Below, piece by piece: positions 25,234-35,240 of a stretch of DNA of 64,000 bases; position 1 is the stretch's first letter, and each line of letters starts with the position of its first letter. The translations under genes were made by a program, and so were the position numbers. The notes beneath the pieces are model-generated. The model was not told the DNA's origin and ran no database searches. It worked only from the letters and a program-made list of their open reading frames with translations. This DNA comes from Anaeromyces robustus (Eukaryota > Neocallimastigomycota > Neocallimastigomycetes > Neocallimastigales > Neocallimastigaceae), in contig MCFG01000017.1 of the NCBI GenBank assembly GCA_002104895.1, positions 36,001 through 100,000 of the forward strand, in the 5' to 3' direction.

Positions 25234-28200
25234 ATGAATTCTTCAAACTCTACTAATCATCAGTTATTGCGTCGTGGGTTACGATGTCATGGTTATCTTG
25301 AACAGGAATTTGTTCTTCTTTTCATTCATGACTTACAAACTTGGACTATTAGTAGATTGTTGGATTTTCTTAGTAAACATATATCTAATATCAACAACAT
25401 CATTCATGGCATATCCAAACATTTCATTCCAAACGTAAAGAATTACTTTATAATCAGAGTTAACTATGAAGACCCTAATACCCATCTTAAACTCATTAAA
25501 TTGATAACCCAAAAACTACCTGTATCCAAGATTAAATGGTGTATTACCAATAAAATTCGTAGAGCTAAACTAGTCAACCCTCGTATTCAAAGAATTGCTA
25601 ATAATGTTCTTTCACCACTCAATACCGAGTTTTATAAACATTTAAATCGTAGCTCACCATTCTTTAACCTTTGTGTTAATTGGAACATAAATGGCTGGAA
25701 CAGTGAAAAACGAGATGGCCTCTTATATTTCAATCATATTTTCAAACCGATATGTATCTGCCTCCAAGAAGTTGGTAACAGTAAATATCTTCAAGATCAC
25801 AACGTAAAATTCCCCTTTCTTAACAATTATAAATCTTTACTCAGAAGATCTGATCCATTAATCCCTCACATGGGAGGCCTCTGTATATGTGTTCATTCAT
25901 CTTGCTCCTTTTACTCGGATCCCTTTGAATACCAGTATATTATTTCTGTCAATATTGCATCCTTTTGGAGTTCTACTTGTTCAATTGGTAATGTTTATGT
26001 ACCAGTGGCTGCCCAAAAACTTCATAGGGATAAAGCTATTTTAGAAATTAAAAAATGGTTAAATTCGCGTAAAAAAGATAAACCAGCCATCCTTGTTGGA
26101 GACTTTAATATGAAGAAAAATCAACTTTCTTCTATTATTTCCAATTTCTCTCAATATTGGACTATTATGGACATGGTTGGTCCTCAATATACAAGAGTTT
26201 CTGGACTTCATCGATCATGCATTGACTTTGCTATTATCAATGATACTTTGTTTGAACATATTAATAAAATTTCAGCTTGCAATTCTTTCCTTAACATCTC
26301 TGATCATCTTCCTATTCTAATTTCCTGTAACAAGAAGACTTCAGATGATTTCACTTCCCCTCCCCCGTCTAAAACTTTCAAATGGTCAAGAGAAGTATGT
26401 AAATCTAATGATAAAAAAATCGCTCTTCACAACTCCTTTTCTATTTTAGCCGAGGAATTTAATTCTAATAATCTTTCCACTGACGAGATGCTATCAAAAT
26501 TTGTGCAAACTTCTAATAAAGTAGGAGATAGTATCAAGGCTCGTATTCCATCTAACCTTCAGGGTTCCTCATTTCACTGCCCTCACTATATCAAGAAGCT
26601 CTCTCACGAAAAGCATATCATGTATACTAAAATCAAAAATTTTTCCATCAACCACGATGCTTCAAATATCTCTGAATTTCTTAAACTATGTGACTCCTAT
26701 AATAAAATGTGTGCAAATATTAAATCAATCAAAAAGAACATTAGAAAGAATCTCTTTCTGAACTCTGTTAAATCTGTTTGTGATGATTTTGTAAACAAAA
26801 ACATTAGGAAAGGTTGGCAAGGCTTACATAAAATAGCCAAATCATCTTTTTCTACCTCTCCCCCCCTTGATGTCATCAAAGATAGCAATGGTAGCCTTCT
26901 TTTTTCAAAGGAGGATAAGCTTCGTCGCTTTGCTGAACACTATGAACTCTTAGCTTCTGATGTTACTGGTCATAGTCTTAACAAAGAATTTTGGGAAAAT
27001 AAATTTGGACCTCCTCCTCCAAACTCTTCTGAATGGAATATCAATGGTCCTATTACTATTCCTGAAATTTACGAAACTGTTTCTTCCTTGAAAAATAATA
27101 AAGCTCCAGGTCCTGATGGTATTCCTCCTGAATTTTTCAAAGCTTTCTTTTGTGAATATTCGTCCAATAATAATCAACCTAACAATCAGACAAACCCCTC
27201 CAACCCCGTTATTCCGGATTCTATTAGATGCCTTGAATTATTATTTAATAGAATTTGGGATGGTGATTTCCCGTCTGAATGGAATTCTGCATCGATCATT
27301 TCTATTCCTAAAAAAGGAGACCTTTCTGATTGTAACAACTATAGAGGAATTTCTCTGATCAACGTCAGTATAAAGATCATTACAAAGATTATCACTTACA
27401 GAATTACTAATTATGCACTTAAACATAATTTTATCCGTCCAGAACAGTTTGGTTTCCGTTATAAAGAAGAATGCATCAGTCTTTACATATCAATCCGTGA
27501 AATATGTCAAAGAAGAGCTTTTCTTAATCAATTTACTTACCTTGCTTTTCTTGATTTGAAAAAAGCCTACGATTCTGTCCCTATTTACAATATTATAACA
27601 AAATTAAACAATCTTGGTATACGTGGTAAATGCCTCAATTTTATTACTAACCTTTACCTTACCTCGAAAGCTCGTGTCTCACTGAATAATCAACTTTCAA
27701 ATGAATTCCCTATAAACCGTGGTGTTCGCCAAGGCTGCCCTTTATCCCCAATTTTATTCAATTTATTCATTAATGATATTTTGAATAATTGTTCCAACTA
27801 TGGAGTTTCATGTGGTAGTTCAATCTGTTGTGGTGGTCTCTTTGCTGATGACATTGTTCTCATTGCTCCTACCAAGAGTAAACTCAGAGCACTTTTATCT
27901 CGTGTACACGATTGGGCCAAAACCAACGAAATGACCTTTGGTATCAACAAATGTGCTACAATGGTTATTAAACCACTTAAACTCTCTCTTCCTCATAATT
28001 ATTCTGACCCGACCTTCTTTCTAGGTATCAATAAAATTCCTAAAACATCTTCCTATAAATATCTTGGTATCCCTTTTGACAATTCTCTTTCCCTTAAACC
28101 TATCATTTCTAATCTTAATTCAAAACTTAACCTGACTATAAATTCATTCTCTCGTTTTCTCCTTAACCGCAACATCCCATTGGTTCTTAAACGAAGAATT

Positions 28201-29298
28201 CTTTCTTCCCATATTATCGGTATCTTAAATTACTATTCCCCCCTTTTAGGTTCAAATAAGACTAAAACCAAAAAAGCCCAATCTATATTTAATAGAGGTC
28301 TATTTTGGAGTCTTGGACATAAATCTACCAACCCTAACACATGTACCTCTTCCATTTCTCGCGAATTTTGGTTCATTCCCTTCTCAGCTATTTGTGCTAT
28401 TGCTCAAATTCGTTGTTTCGATAAATGGGGAAAATCTTCTTGTATTATTAAAGAACTAATCACAAATATTCCTACTATGCCTTATTATTATTCATGGACT
28501 AAAGAATCTCGTACCCTAAAAAAGAAATTATCAGGTCTTACTAAAGAGGAAATTATTGATAAGTATATAACTAGAGATGTGCTAACAAAAAATCCAGCTA
28601 AAAGAGCTTCTATATATTTGGAATGTAAATATGGACCTTCTAAAGATATACAGGATCTTGCTTTATCATACCCCCAATACCAACTGGGGTTCTTCTGGAT
28701 TATGAGAATACGCAGCGGTTTTCAGTTTAACTATAAGTTTCTACTTAAAGGTAAGTCTTCACTTGAAAACTTTCCTACTTGCTGCCCTTGCTGTGGTGAA
28801 AAAACGCAAAGTTTCTCTCATTGGATATTCAATTGTAAGGCCTTTGAACAGGATAGAAATACTTTTATTAAACACAATGTTGACTTAAACTCGAAGTTCA
28901 CCCAAATTAATCGAACTAACTCACTGGGATTTTCTGAGGACTTAGACGAAGATTTTGAAAATAATATATATTACTTGATGCTTAACGCTTTCCTTGATGG
29001 GTGTTATGCATTTGATAAACTAGATATTAAGAGGGAACGGAGATGGTGGCGTGGACAACTTTTCAAAGGTTCACCCGAGTCTCCTGTTCCGTATATTGTG
29101 GGTCTGTCGCATTTTCTTACTGTTGTCATGCCAATTGTGAATATTTCCTTTCGGATTCTTCTTAATTGGTATAATAACAATAAGAACACTCCGGGCGGCT
29201 TCAAGGGCGTCGACGTCGAAAAGATAAGGCATGGAATTTATTCCGACACGGATTCGAATGGTATCTCATTCGTTGAATGGGAGAGGTTAGAAGTTTAA
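25234..29298 (+). CDS. LINE ORF2: APE-type endonuclease and reverse transcriptase
   Basis: An intact 1354-residue polyprotein that would nick chromosomal DNA and copy the element RNA by target-primed reverse transcription. The N-terminal 145 residues are of unknown role. The endonuclease spans about 146-365: WNINGW at 150, catalytic Glu179 in CLQEVG, GDFN at 289-292, and SDH (Asp357, His358). The reverse transcriptase spans about 600-900: KAPGPDG at 623-629, SIISIPKKGD, PEQFGFR, LDLKKAYDSV with catalytic Asp774, GVRQGCPLSP, and FADD with Asp872/Asp873. Near the C-terminus Cys1184-x2-Cys1187-x8-His1196-x4-Cys1201 is a zinc-knuckle-like motif. All catalytic residues I looked for are present. 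Codons are richer in C than neighbouring host genes. The ATG at 25234 follows CACTTCAAC and is the first start in frame. Confidence 0.93.
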   Translation: MNSSNSTNHQLLRRGLRCHGYLEQEFVLLFIHDLQTWTISRLLDFLSKHISNINNIIHGISKHFIPNVKNYFIIRVNYEDPNTHLKLIKLITQKLPVSKIKWCITNKIRRAKLVNPRIQRIANNVLSPLNTEFYKHLNRSSPFFNLCVNWNINGWNSEKRDGLLYFNHIFKPICICLQEVGNSKYLQDHNVKFPFLNNYKSLLRRSDPLIPHMGGLCICVHSSCSFYSDPFEYQYIISVNIASFWSSTCSIGNVYVPVAAQKLHRDKAILEIKKWLNSRKKDKPAILVGDFNMKKNQLSSIISNFSQYWTIMDMVGPQYTRVSGLHRSCIDFAIINDTLFEHINKISACNSFLNISDHLPILISCNKKTSDDFTSPPPSKTFKWSREVCKSNDKKIALHNSFSILAEEFNSNNLSTDEMLSKFVQTSNKVGDSIKARIPSNLQGSSFHCPHYIKKLSHEKHIMYTKIKNFSINHDASNISEFLKLCDSYNKMCANIKSIKKNIRKNLFLNSVKSVCDDFVNKNIRKGWQGLHKIAKSSFSTSPPLDVIKDSNGSLLFSKEDKLRRFAEHYELLASDVTGHSLNKEFWENKFGPPPPNSSEWNINGPITIPEIYETVSSLKNNKAPGPDGIPPEFFKAFFCEYSSNNNQPNNQTNPSNPVIPDSIRCLELLFNRIWDGDFPSEWNSASIISIPKKGDLSDCNNYRGISLINVSIKIITKIITYRITNYALKHNFIRPEQFGFRYKEECISLYISIREICQRRAFLNQFTYLAFLDLKKAYDSVPIYNIITKLNNLGIRGKCLNFITNLYLTSKARVSLNNQLSNEFPINRGVRQGCPLSPILFNLFINDILNNCSNYGVSCGSSICCGGLFADDIVLIAPTKSKLRALLSRVHDWAKTNEMTFGINKCATMVIKPLKLSLPHNYSDPTFFLGINKIPKTSSYKYLGIPFDNSLSLKPIISNLNSKLNLTINSFSRFLLNRNIPLVLKRRILSSHIIGILNYYSPLLGSNKTKTKKAQSIFNRGLFWSLGHKSTNPNTCTSSISREFWFIPFSAICAIAQIRCFDKWGKSSCIIKELITNIPTMPYYYSWTKESRTLKKKLSGLTKEEIIDKYITRDVLTKNPAKRASIYLECKYGPSKDIQDLALSYPQYQLGFFWIMRIRSGFQFNYKFLLKGKSSLENFPTCCPCCGEKTQSFSHWIFNCKAFEQDRNTFIKHNVDLNSKFTQINRTNSLGFSEDLDEDFENNIYYLMLNAFLDGCYAFDKLDIKRERRWWRGQLFKGSPESPVPYIVGLSHFLTVVMPIVNISFRILLNWYNNNKNTPGGFKGVDVEKIRHGIYSDTDSNGISFVEWERLEV

Positions 29299-29445
29299 CT
29301 TCTTTCCTTTTTTTTTATTTAATATTTTAATTTGATTAATATCTGTAATAAATTTTATTTATTTTTTGTATCTTTTATTACTTGTATTTAATTTACATTT
29401 CATGTAATATTTATGTCACATGTATGTTTATTTTAAATTAATAAT

Positions 29446-29466
29446 ATAAATAAAGATTAATCCTAG

Positions 29467-29515
<49 letters not shown>
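29446..29515 (+). other. LINE conserved 3' end and poly(A) tail
   Basis: The sequence ATAAATAAAGATTAATCC then TAGTCT (29446-29469) directly precedes an uninterrupted run of about 46 A. The same 24-base sequence recurs at 34722-34745 and, with one change, at 51307-51330, so it is the family's conserved 3' end, probably recognised during reverse transcription. Confidence 0.85.
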
Positions 29516-29517
<2 letters not shown>

Positions 29518-29566
29518 AATATTGATAAAAAAATAATATTTAAAAATACTAATTATATGTTACATA

Positions 29567-29624
29567 AAAGGGAAAATAAGATATTTAATGTATTTAAATA
29601 TCTTAAATATCTTATTTTCCCTTT
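29567..29624. repeat. Perfect 21-bp hairpin beside the LINE
   Basis: The left arm 29567-29587 (AAAGGGAAAATAAGATATTT plus A) is the exact reverse complement of 29604-29624, with a 16-base loop. It starts about 40 bases after the candidate target-site duplication. It contains GGG/CCC, so it is less likely to be a chance AT pairing. Confidence 0.75.
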
Positions 29625-29639
29625 AGTAATATAGATATT

Positions 29640-29990
29640 AGGTAATAAAAAAATAGTTAATAGGTATAGTATTTATATTTTTTTAATTGGTGGAAGGGAT
29701 TATGGTTTTAGTGATAGAATTAACAATAGTCCATACAAAATGGAATGGGAATGTTTGTTTAAGTGTCAGACTGAATCTGGTACTTATTCAAAATCCCCAT
29801 TCTTGTTGTGATCTGCGGCTCTATTGAATGATATCATGCCTGTTGTCTGTAAAAGACAACATATATTATTCAATAAATTTAAAACCAACCTCTCCAGGAA
29901 CGTCAATGCTGATAACACAGTAGGACAGCCTAGTAGGACAAATGCCGATCCTATTTCCGACCCTAGTGGAATAGGATAAATCAATTTTAC
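29640..29990 (+). pseudogene. Decayed LINE-related fragment 1
   Basis: An island of higher GC with broken coding sense on the + strand. One frame reads KCQTESGTYSKSPFLL, stop, SAALLNDIM, then continues to PSRTNADPISDPSGIG and a stop at about 29980. The first part is clearly related to the fragment near 30.3 kb (KCHTVSSTYTKSPFLLRS), with a one-base deletion shifting the frame. A Cys-x2-Cys start and following residues resemble the C-terminal zinc-knuckle region of LINE ORF2, at low similarity. The frame change and in-frame stop show it is not functional. Confidence 0.5.
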
Positions 29991-30199
29991 TTTAATTCTA
30001 TATTTAGAATTAAGGGCTTGTATGGATTTATTGTTTTTAAATATTATTATACTACTTTTTTTCCTCCAGTATTATCTATTATTATCTATAATATATTACT
30101 GGTTTTTATTTTTTTTTTTGTATCTTTTTTTTTCATTATGTGTTTTTTTTATGATTCATGTATTTTAATATTTAAATTCAATAAAGTTGACGTACAAAT

Positions 30200-30206
30200 T
30201 GTGTGC

Positions 30207-30240
<34 letters not shown>

Positions 30241-30570
30241 TAATAAATTTACTGACAATTGTACACTTTAGTTTAAAAAAAAAAAAAAAACTGACAATTG
30301 TCCATATAATAAGAAATGGAAATGTTTGTATTAAATGTCATACTGTTTCTAGTACATATACAAAATCTCCATTTTTGTTGCGATCTGCGGATCTATTGAA
30401 GACAATGGTATGAACACTTCATTAAAGGTTCATCAGAATCTCTTGTGTTATGGCTAGGGTTAAAATTATACCAATTATTAATATATATATATATTTAAAT
30501 TCTCCTAAATTGATATAATAGTAATTAAGAACTCTCTGGATGACTTTAAGTTAGGTAGAACTAAATCAGG
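30200..30570 (+). pseudogene. Decayed LINE-related fragment 2
   Basis: A frame reads RNGNVCIKCHTVSS...KSPFLLRSADLLKTM, a homologue of fragment 1. It is followed by TTAAAGGTTCATCAGAATCTC, which aligns with the intact ORF2 near 29066 (LFKGSPES), and by ACCAATTATTAATAT aligning with the stretch encoding MPIVNIS near 29130. Around 30528, AAGAACTCTCTGGATGACTT aligns with the ORF2 C-terminal coding sequence near 29182. The element has internal deletions and stops. It belongs to a diverged relative of the adjacent LINE. Confidence 0.5.
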
Positions 30571-31399
30571 TAACTTATATAAATTTAAAGGTTTCGTTAT
30601 TTTAACTCCTTTCATATATATGATTTTTAAAAAAAATATCACAGAAACAATAAAAAAAGCTTACTGGAAAAAAACACTTAATTTAAAAAATAATTATTAT
30701 TATTATTATAATAATATCTTTCAGATAAAATCAAAATTAAAAAATTAAATGGTTTTTACATCAAGAAGCTAATTTATGGAAAATTATTAAAGTTAATATA
30801 TTCATTTGCTATTAATTTATTTATTTATCTTTTATATATATATATATATATATATTAGTTTTCTTTTAGTTATTTTTGGATTTCAAAAGAAAAAAAAAAT
30901 TTAATTATTTATTATTATAAAAATGTAATATATGTTATTTTTTTTTTCTTTTATGAAAAGAAAAATATTTTTTTCTAATTTAATATTTTAACTTTATTAA
31001 ACAAATTAAGTATTTATACTAATACAAAAAGATAATAATAATAAAAACTAAAGTATTACGTTTTTTCTCTTTTTTTTTTTTTTTACAAAAAAATAAAAAA
31101 AGTATATAAAATATAAAAAAAATTTTTTTTCAAGCAAATTATAAAAAATATTACTTATTTAATGAAAAAAAAAAAAAAAAAAAAAAAAAAAAGATTAAAA
31201 ATAATTATAATGAAAAAAATATACTAATCCAAATAATTTTAATTAAAAATTATATATATAGTTTTATTAAAAATATATATTAATATTATAAAAGATTTAT
31301 TAAAATAAATATTTTTTTAACTTTAATTAATAAATTTTTAATTTTTAAATTTAAAATTAATAAAGTTAAAAAAAAGGAATATATATAATAATAATAACA
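30571..31399. other. AT-rich spacer before the glycosyltransferase gene
   Basis: Homopolymer A and T tracts with a TA run near 30832-30855. I see no coding region. The last 150 bases presumably hold the promoter of the glycosyltransferase gene. Confidence 0.5.
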
Positions 31400-31510
31400 A
31401 TGAATAATCATCATCATCATCATCATTATCATTATCATCATAATTGTCATAATCATAATCTTAATATTAATGATAGAATAAAAAATAAAAAAATATTGAA
31501 ATTAAAATAA
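31400..31510 (+). CDS. His-rich 36-codon upstream ORF
   Basis: A complete ATG-to-stop frame begins MNN followed by six consecutive His codons, then alternating His, Tyr and Asn, and ends with a Lys-rich tail. It stops 24 bases before the ATG of the glycosyltransferase gene, so it would lie in that gene's 5' leader. It may be a translated upstream ORF that tunes expression, or just a CAT-repeat microsatellite that happens to be open. Nothing outside the sequence supports translation. Confidence 0.3.
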   Translation: MNNHHHHHHYHYHHNCHNHNLNINDRIKNKKILKLK

Positions 31511-31534
31511 TAACAAAATAAAATTAATAATAAA

Positions 31535-32470
31535 ATGAAAATAACTAAAATTTCATTTAATTCAAGAATTAGTAAATTGAGTTTGTTATTTTTAATATCT
31601 TGTATTCCTATAACTGCAATATTATTCATTTATTATAATAACAAAAATATTTATAATAATAACTCAATTAATAAAAATGAAAAATTCACTGAAGATAATT
31701 ATGTTACAGGTAAAGATTTAACGAATTCTATTAAAAAAAATAAAAAAATACCCTATTTTGTTAAAGCTGAAAATTCAACAAATTTTATTGAAGAGAACGT
31801 AAATTCAACATCTGTTACTAATAACTTTAATAATGTTATGTGTGGTGTCTGGCAAGAGCAATATACCCTATTCCATAGAAAAATGGAAACTTCAAAAAAG
31901 AAGAAATATCTTATTATAGATGCATCTAATTGTGGTTGGGGTGATAGACTCATACAAATTGTTTCTGGTTTTTATGTAGCTTTATTATCAAAACGTTCGT
32001 TTAAAATCATTGGTGTAGATTTAGAAAAAGTATTTGAAAAACCAAATATTGATTGGACCTTAGATAAGAAAGAATTAGAAAGATTACAGAAAAGTAAATC
32101 AATTAAAGAATTAAATTATCTTGATAAAAAATATTATGAAGAAGGATTTCTTTATACAAATTTTACTAGTAATTATGAAGTAAATAATAAAAAATATATA
32201 ATTTTATGAATATTATTAAAATAGTTATTTATAAAGGAATAATTTAATATAATTTTATATTTCAATTCAATTGTTTTTATAAAGAAACATTACTATATAT
32301 ATATATATATTTTTATTTTTTTTTTTTTTTTTATTTTTTGTTATTCTTATTATATATATAATAATAATATAATAATAAATTATAATAATACACATACTTT
32401 TTTTATTATTCTTATTATTTATATTATAACAATATAATAATAAATTATAATAATACATATACTTTTTTTA

Positions 32471-32518
<48 letters not shown>

Positions 32519-33458
32519 TTATCTTTTAAAAAAAAATAATAAAAATTAACTTTAAATATATTTATATATTTGCTATAAATTATTTTATTAATAACCATCA
32601 ATTTATATATATATATAAAAATTAGAATTATGAAGCATTAAAATATAGAATTCAAAATGGAAAAATCGTAACTATATTTGAAAATGTATTTCATAAAAAA
32701 CAATTATATGAAATGGGTTTAAGACCTGATATAGCTTATGGATGTGCATATGAATACCTTTTTAAACCTAAACCAAATGTAATGAATATTGTAAGCGAAT
32801 ATTATAACGATATGGAAATTAAACGAGATTATTATATGAGTCAGAAAGAGTATGAATCTAATAGTAAGATAGATTATTTACCATCAAATGATGAACCTAT
32901 AAGAATTGGTATACAAATTCGAACAGGTGATAATGTATTTAATCAAGACGAATCAAATTATTGTAAAGAAGATGCAATAAATATGAAAAATATTAAACAA
33001 TATTTTGATTGTGCCCAATCTATTGAAGATGATATTTTTAAAACCCCATATAATAAACCAGAAGGAAGTTTATCTATGCAAAGTGATAAAAAAATGGAAA
33101 AAAGAAAGATTTATTGGTTTTTAATAACAGATTGTAAACTTATTAGAGAACAAGCTAAAGAAAAATGGCCAGATAAAATTATTACTATAACAGATAAAAA
33201 TATTGATCATTTTGAAAAAGAAAAAGCAAGCGAAGAGTCTATCAATTTAACAATTGCAGAACATTGGCTTTTCGGTGAAATGGATTATCATATTGTTAGT
33301 AGAGCTTCTTGTTATGGTCGAACAGCCTCATTAAGAAGAAAAATATTTCAGTAAGTATAAAATTATAGATAATTAAAATAATAATAATAATAATAATAAT
33401 AATAAAGATATAAATAAATAAATTATAATAATAATAATAATAATAACCATAATGTTGA

Positions 33459-33493
<35 letters not shown>

Positions 33494-33541
33494 TTAAAAT
33501 AATAATTTTCTATTTATTTATTTTATTTTGTTTTATTATGT

Positions 33542-33588
<47 letters not shown>

Positions 33589-33694
33589 TAGTCATATATA
33601 CGAAGTAGAAATAACTCAACCTTATTATAAAAAATGTGGAATACGCGATTTTGATACTTTTGAAACTTCTTCAAAATATTGGATAGAATTATAA
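31535..33694 (+). CDS. Fucosyltransferase-like type II membrane glycosyltransferase (3 exons)
   Basis: Three exons, 31535-32179, 32626-33350 and 33592-33694, give 490 residues. Intron 1 (446 bases, GTAAAT...TTAG) falls between codons; intron 2 (241 bases, GTAAGT...ATAG) splits a His codon and its 3' end is a TTTA array. Residues 15-34 form a single hydrophobic segment after a basic N-terminus, as in Golgi-type transferases, followed by an Asn/Lys stem. ASNCGWGDRLIQIVSGFYVAL (about 128-148) matches the nucleotide-sugar-binding start of GT37-like fucosyltransferases, and IGIQIRTGD near residue 308 matches their conserved Arg motif. ITDCKLIREQAKEKWPDK and the C-terminal SRASCYGRTASLRRK fit the remaining blocks. 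Probably it modifies secreted or wall glycans. The acceptor is unknown, and an O-fucosyltransferase assignment is possible. Without splicing the frame stops at 32209. Confidence 0.75.
32171..32635 (+). repeat. 10-bp direct repeat flanking intron 1 of the glycosyltransferase gene
   Basis: AATTATGAAG is found at 32171-32180 across the donor site and at 32626-32635 directly after the acceptor. After splicing the protein has a duplicated NYE-NYE. The pattern is what target duplication during intron gain would leave, though chance is possible. Confidence 0.5.
32471..32518 (+). repeat. (ATT)n array inside glycosyltransferase intron 1
   Basis: About 16 ATT units lie in the intron, next to two related segments of roughly 68 bases that repeat a TTATTCTTATTATTTATATTA-like pattern between about 32335 and 32465. 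Confidence 0.85.
33537..33588 (+). repeat. (TTTA)n array forming the 3' end of glycosyltransferase intron 2
   Basis: About 13 TTTA units run directly into the acceptor TATAG at 33587-33591, so the microsatellite serves as the pyrimidine-rich 3' part of the intron. Confidence 0.85.
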
Positions 33695-34023
33695 TTATAA
33701 AAAATTAATCATTAATAAATATTATGAATTATGATATTTAGATGTAATATACAGGACATATAATATTTCATATATATAATGTTTAAAAATTATAAATTTT
33801 ATATTTTTATTTTTACATTTTTATTTTTATTTTTTATTTTTTATTTTTTTTTTTTTACTTTAAGAAAAAAAAAAATAATAATAAAGAATCATATTCACTA
33901 ATTTTATATATTTTTCTTTATATATTTATATTCATCAATTTTTTATTAGAATATTATTATTAATTTATATTTATATTTATTTTTACATTTATATTTATAT
34001 TTATAATAATAATAATAATATAT

Positions 34024-34090
<67 letters not shown>

Positions 34091-34450
34091 TTTTAGTTTT
34101 TTTTTTATGTATATTTAATTTTTCAGTATAATTAATGTAAAATAATCTAAATATACAATGAAAACAATTATCAATCTCATTAATATTTTTCTATTTTTTT
34201 TTTTTTTTTTTTTAGTTTATAATTAATAAGTATATTATATATATATATTTTTTTATTTTTTAAAAAAAAATAATAATAATAATAATAATAATAATAATTA
34301 ATTTAATTTATACAATAAAACTTATTATAATTATTATCAGATATAATAATTTTTTTTAAAAAAAAATAATAATATAAAATAAATAAAGCAAATAACAAAT
34401 AATAATAAAATAAATAATAAAAATAAAAAAAATTTAAAAAAAAAAAAAAA
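33695..34450. other. 3' flank and simple repeats after the glycosyltransferase gene
   Basis: Mostly T tracts, with a pure (TTTA)n array at about 34021-34094 and a (TAA)n run near 34271-34298. No gene is seen. Confidence 0.6.
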
Positions 34451-34451
34451 A

Positions 34452-34760
34452 TGAGTTTTTAAAACTGAAACAATTCTTTACTAATATATATATAAGTTAA
34501 AAAATAATTGTTACAATGTCTCATTACTTACAAGTCCTTTACTTATTTTATTACGTCTTCTTTATTACTGCATCGTAGCCTTCAGTGTTTAGGTAATAAA
34601 AATTAAGTTCAAGGATAAAGAAAAGGAAATATTTATCCATATTTTTACACTTACCTCAACATGAATGATAATATCTTTCATTACTAAACGAAAATATATA
34701 TTACTTTTAAATTAAATTATTATAAATAAAGATTAATCCTAGTCTTAAAAAAATATTTTT
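34452..34760 (+). mobile_element. Short LINE-derived fragment ending in the family 3' motif
   Basis: It ends with a 24-base exact copy of the LINE 3' end (34722-34745) followed by an A-rich stretch. Its start contains TTTTTAAAACTGAAACAATT, which resembles TTTTTTTAAAACTGAAATAA at 24163-24182, upstream of the LINE. It has no coding frame. It may be a short non-autonomous derivative or a strongly deleted copy. Only the 3' end is secure; the left boundary is a guess. Confidence 0.5.
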
Positions 34761-34869
34761 TTTCTTTATTTTTATTAATATTTCTTATATAAACTAATTA
34801 CTAGAAAAATTATTAAAATAAAATTTTAAATTGATTTTTAATGGTTAATATAATTATTACTATATCGCT

Positions 34870-35240
34870 ATGTATATAACTCGAAAATAGTTTCTTAGAG
34901 TGGAAAAGGTTTCAAAAGATCAGCTTTGAAAAATCTTTATTTTGATATAAAAGGAACATAAATAATTAAATGAACATCTTTACAAAGTTATAAGGAACCT
35001 TTTGTTCCATACCTTATGAGGTTAGCTGATTTTTTTTTTTTTAATAAAAACGGTACCAGTATTATCCAAATTTTAAGTGTTATTATTTGAACGGTATAAA
35101 TCCACACCCTTCAAGACCAAGAGCGTCGACGTCGAACTGAAAAGACATAATTAAAAAATTTTGAAATTATAGTAATTTCAGTGGGGTACTATTCGGATTT
35201 TACTTCTCTCTAAATGGTACAGTATTATATTATTTCATAA
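34870..35240 (+). pseudogene. Decayed LINE ORF2 C-terminal fragment 3
   Basis: The 14-base GC-rich word GCGTCGACGTCGAA at 35123-35136 is identical to 29207-29220 near the end of the intact ORF2. The surrounding sequence aligns as well: CCCTTCAAGACCAAGA with CGGCTTCAAGG, and CCTTTTGTTCCATACCTTATGAGG near 34998 with CTCCTGTTCCGTATATTGTGGG near 29083. Stops and frame shifts break the coding sense. It lies immediately after a copy of the family 3' end, so it is a separate insertion. Confidence 0.6.

Larger units (their letters stand above)
24439..29515 (+). mobile_element. Non-LTR retrotransposon (LINE), apparently full length
   Basis: The element contains a leader starting with the tandem 10-mer CCCTGGGATG, one intact ORF (endonuclease plus reverse transcriptase) and a 3' end AGATTAATCCTAGTCT followed by a run of about 46 A. 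The 13-mer AATAAATATTGAT occurs directly before the leader (24426-24438) and directly at the end of the A run (29514-29526), as expected of a target-site duplication; its first two A residues could belong to the tail. The 5' boundary is therefore a proposal, since AT-rich flanks make chance repeats likelier. The domain order APE endonuclease, RT and C-terminal zinc knuckle with a poly(A) tail fits Tad/L1-type elements. An intact ORF, pure tail and candidate duplication point to recent insertion. Confidence 0.85.

Noticed and set aside
30018-30413. 131-codon intact gene
   Set aside because: It crosses a long A run and only its last third, related to LINE sequence, has coding character; the rest is homopolymer translation.
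32713-33354. A separate gene starting at 32713
   Set aside because: The frame extends upstream to the acceptor at 32625 and joins the upstream exon as one glycosyltransferase.
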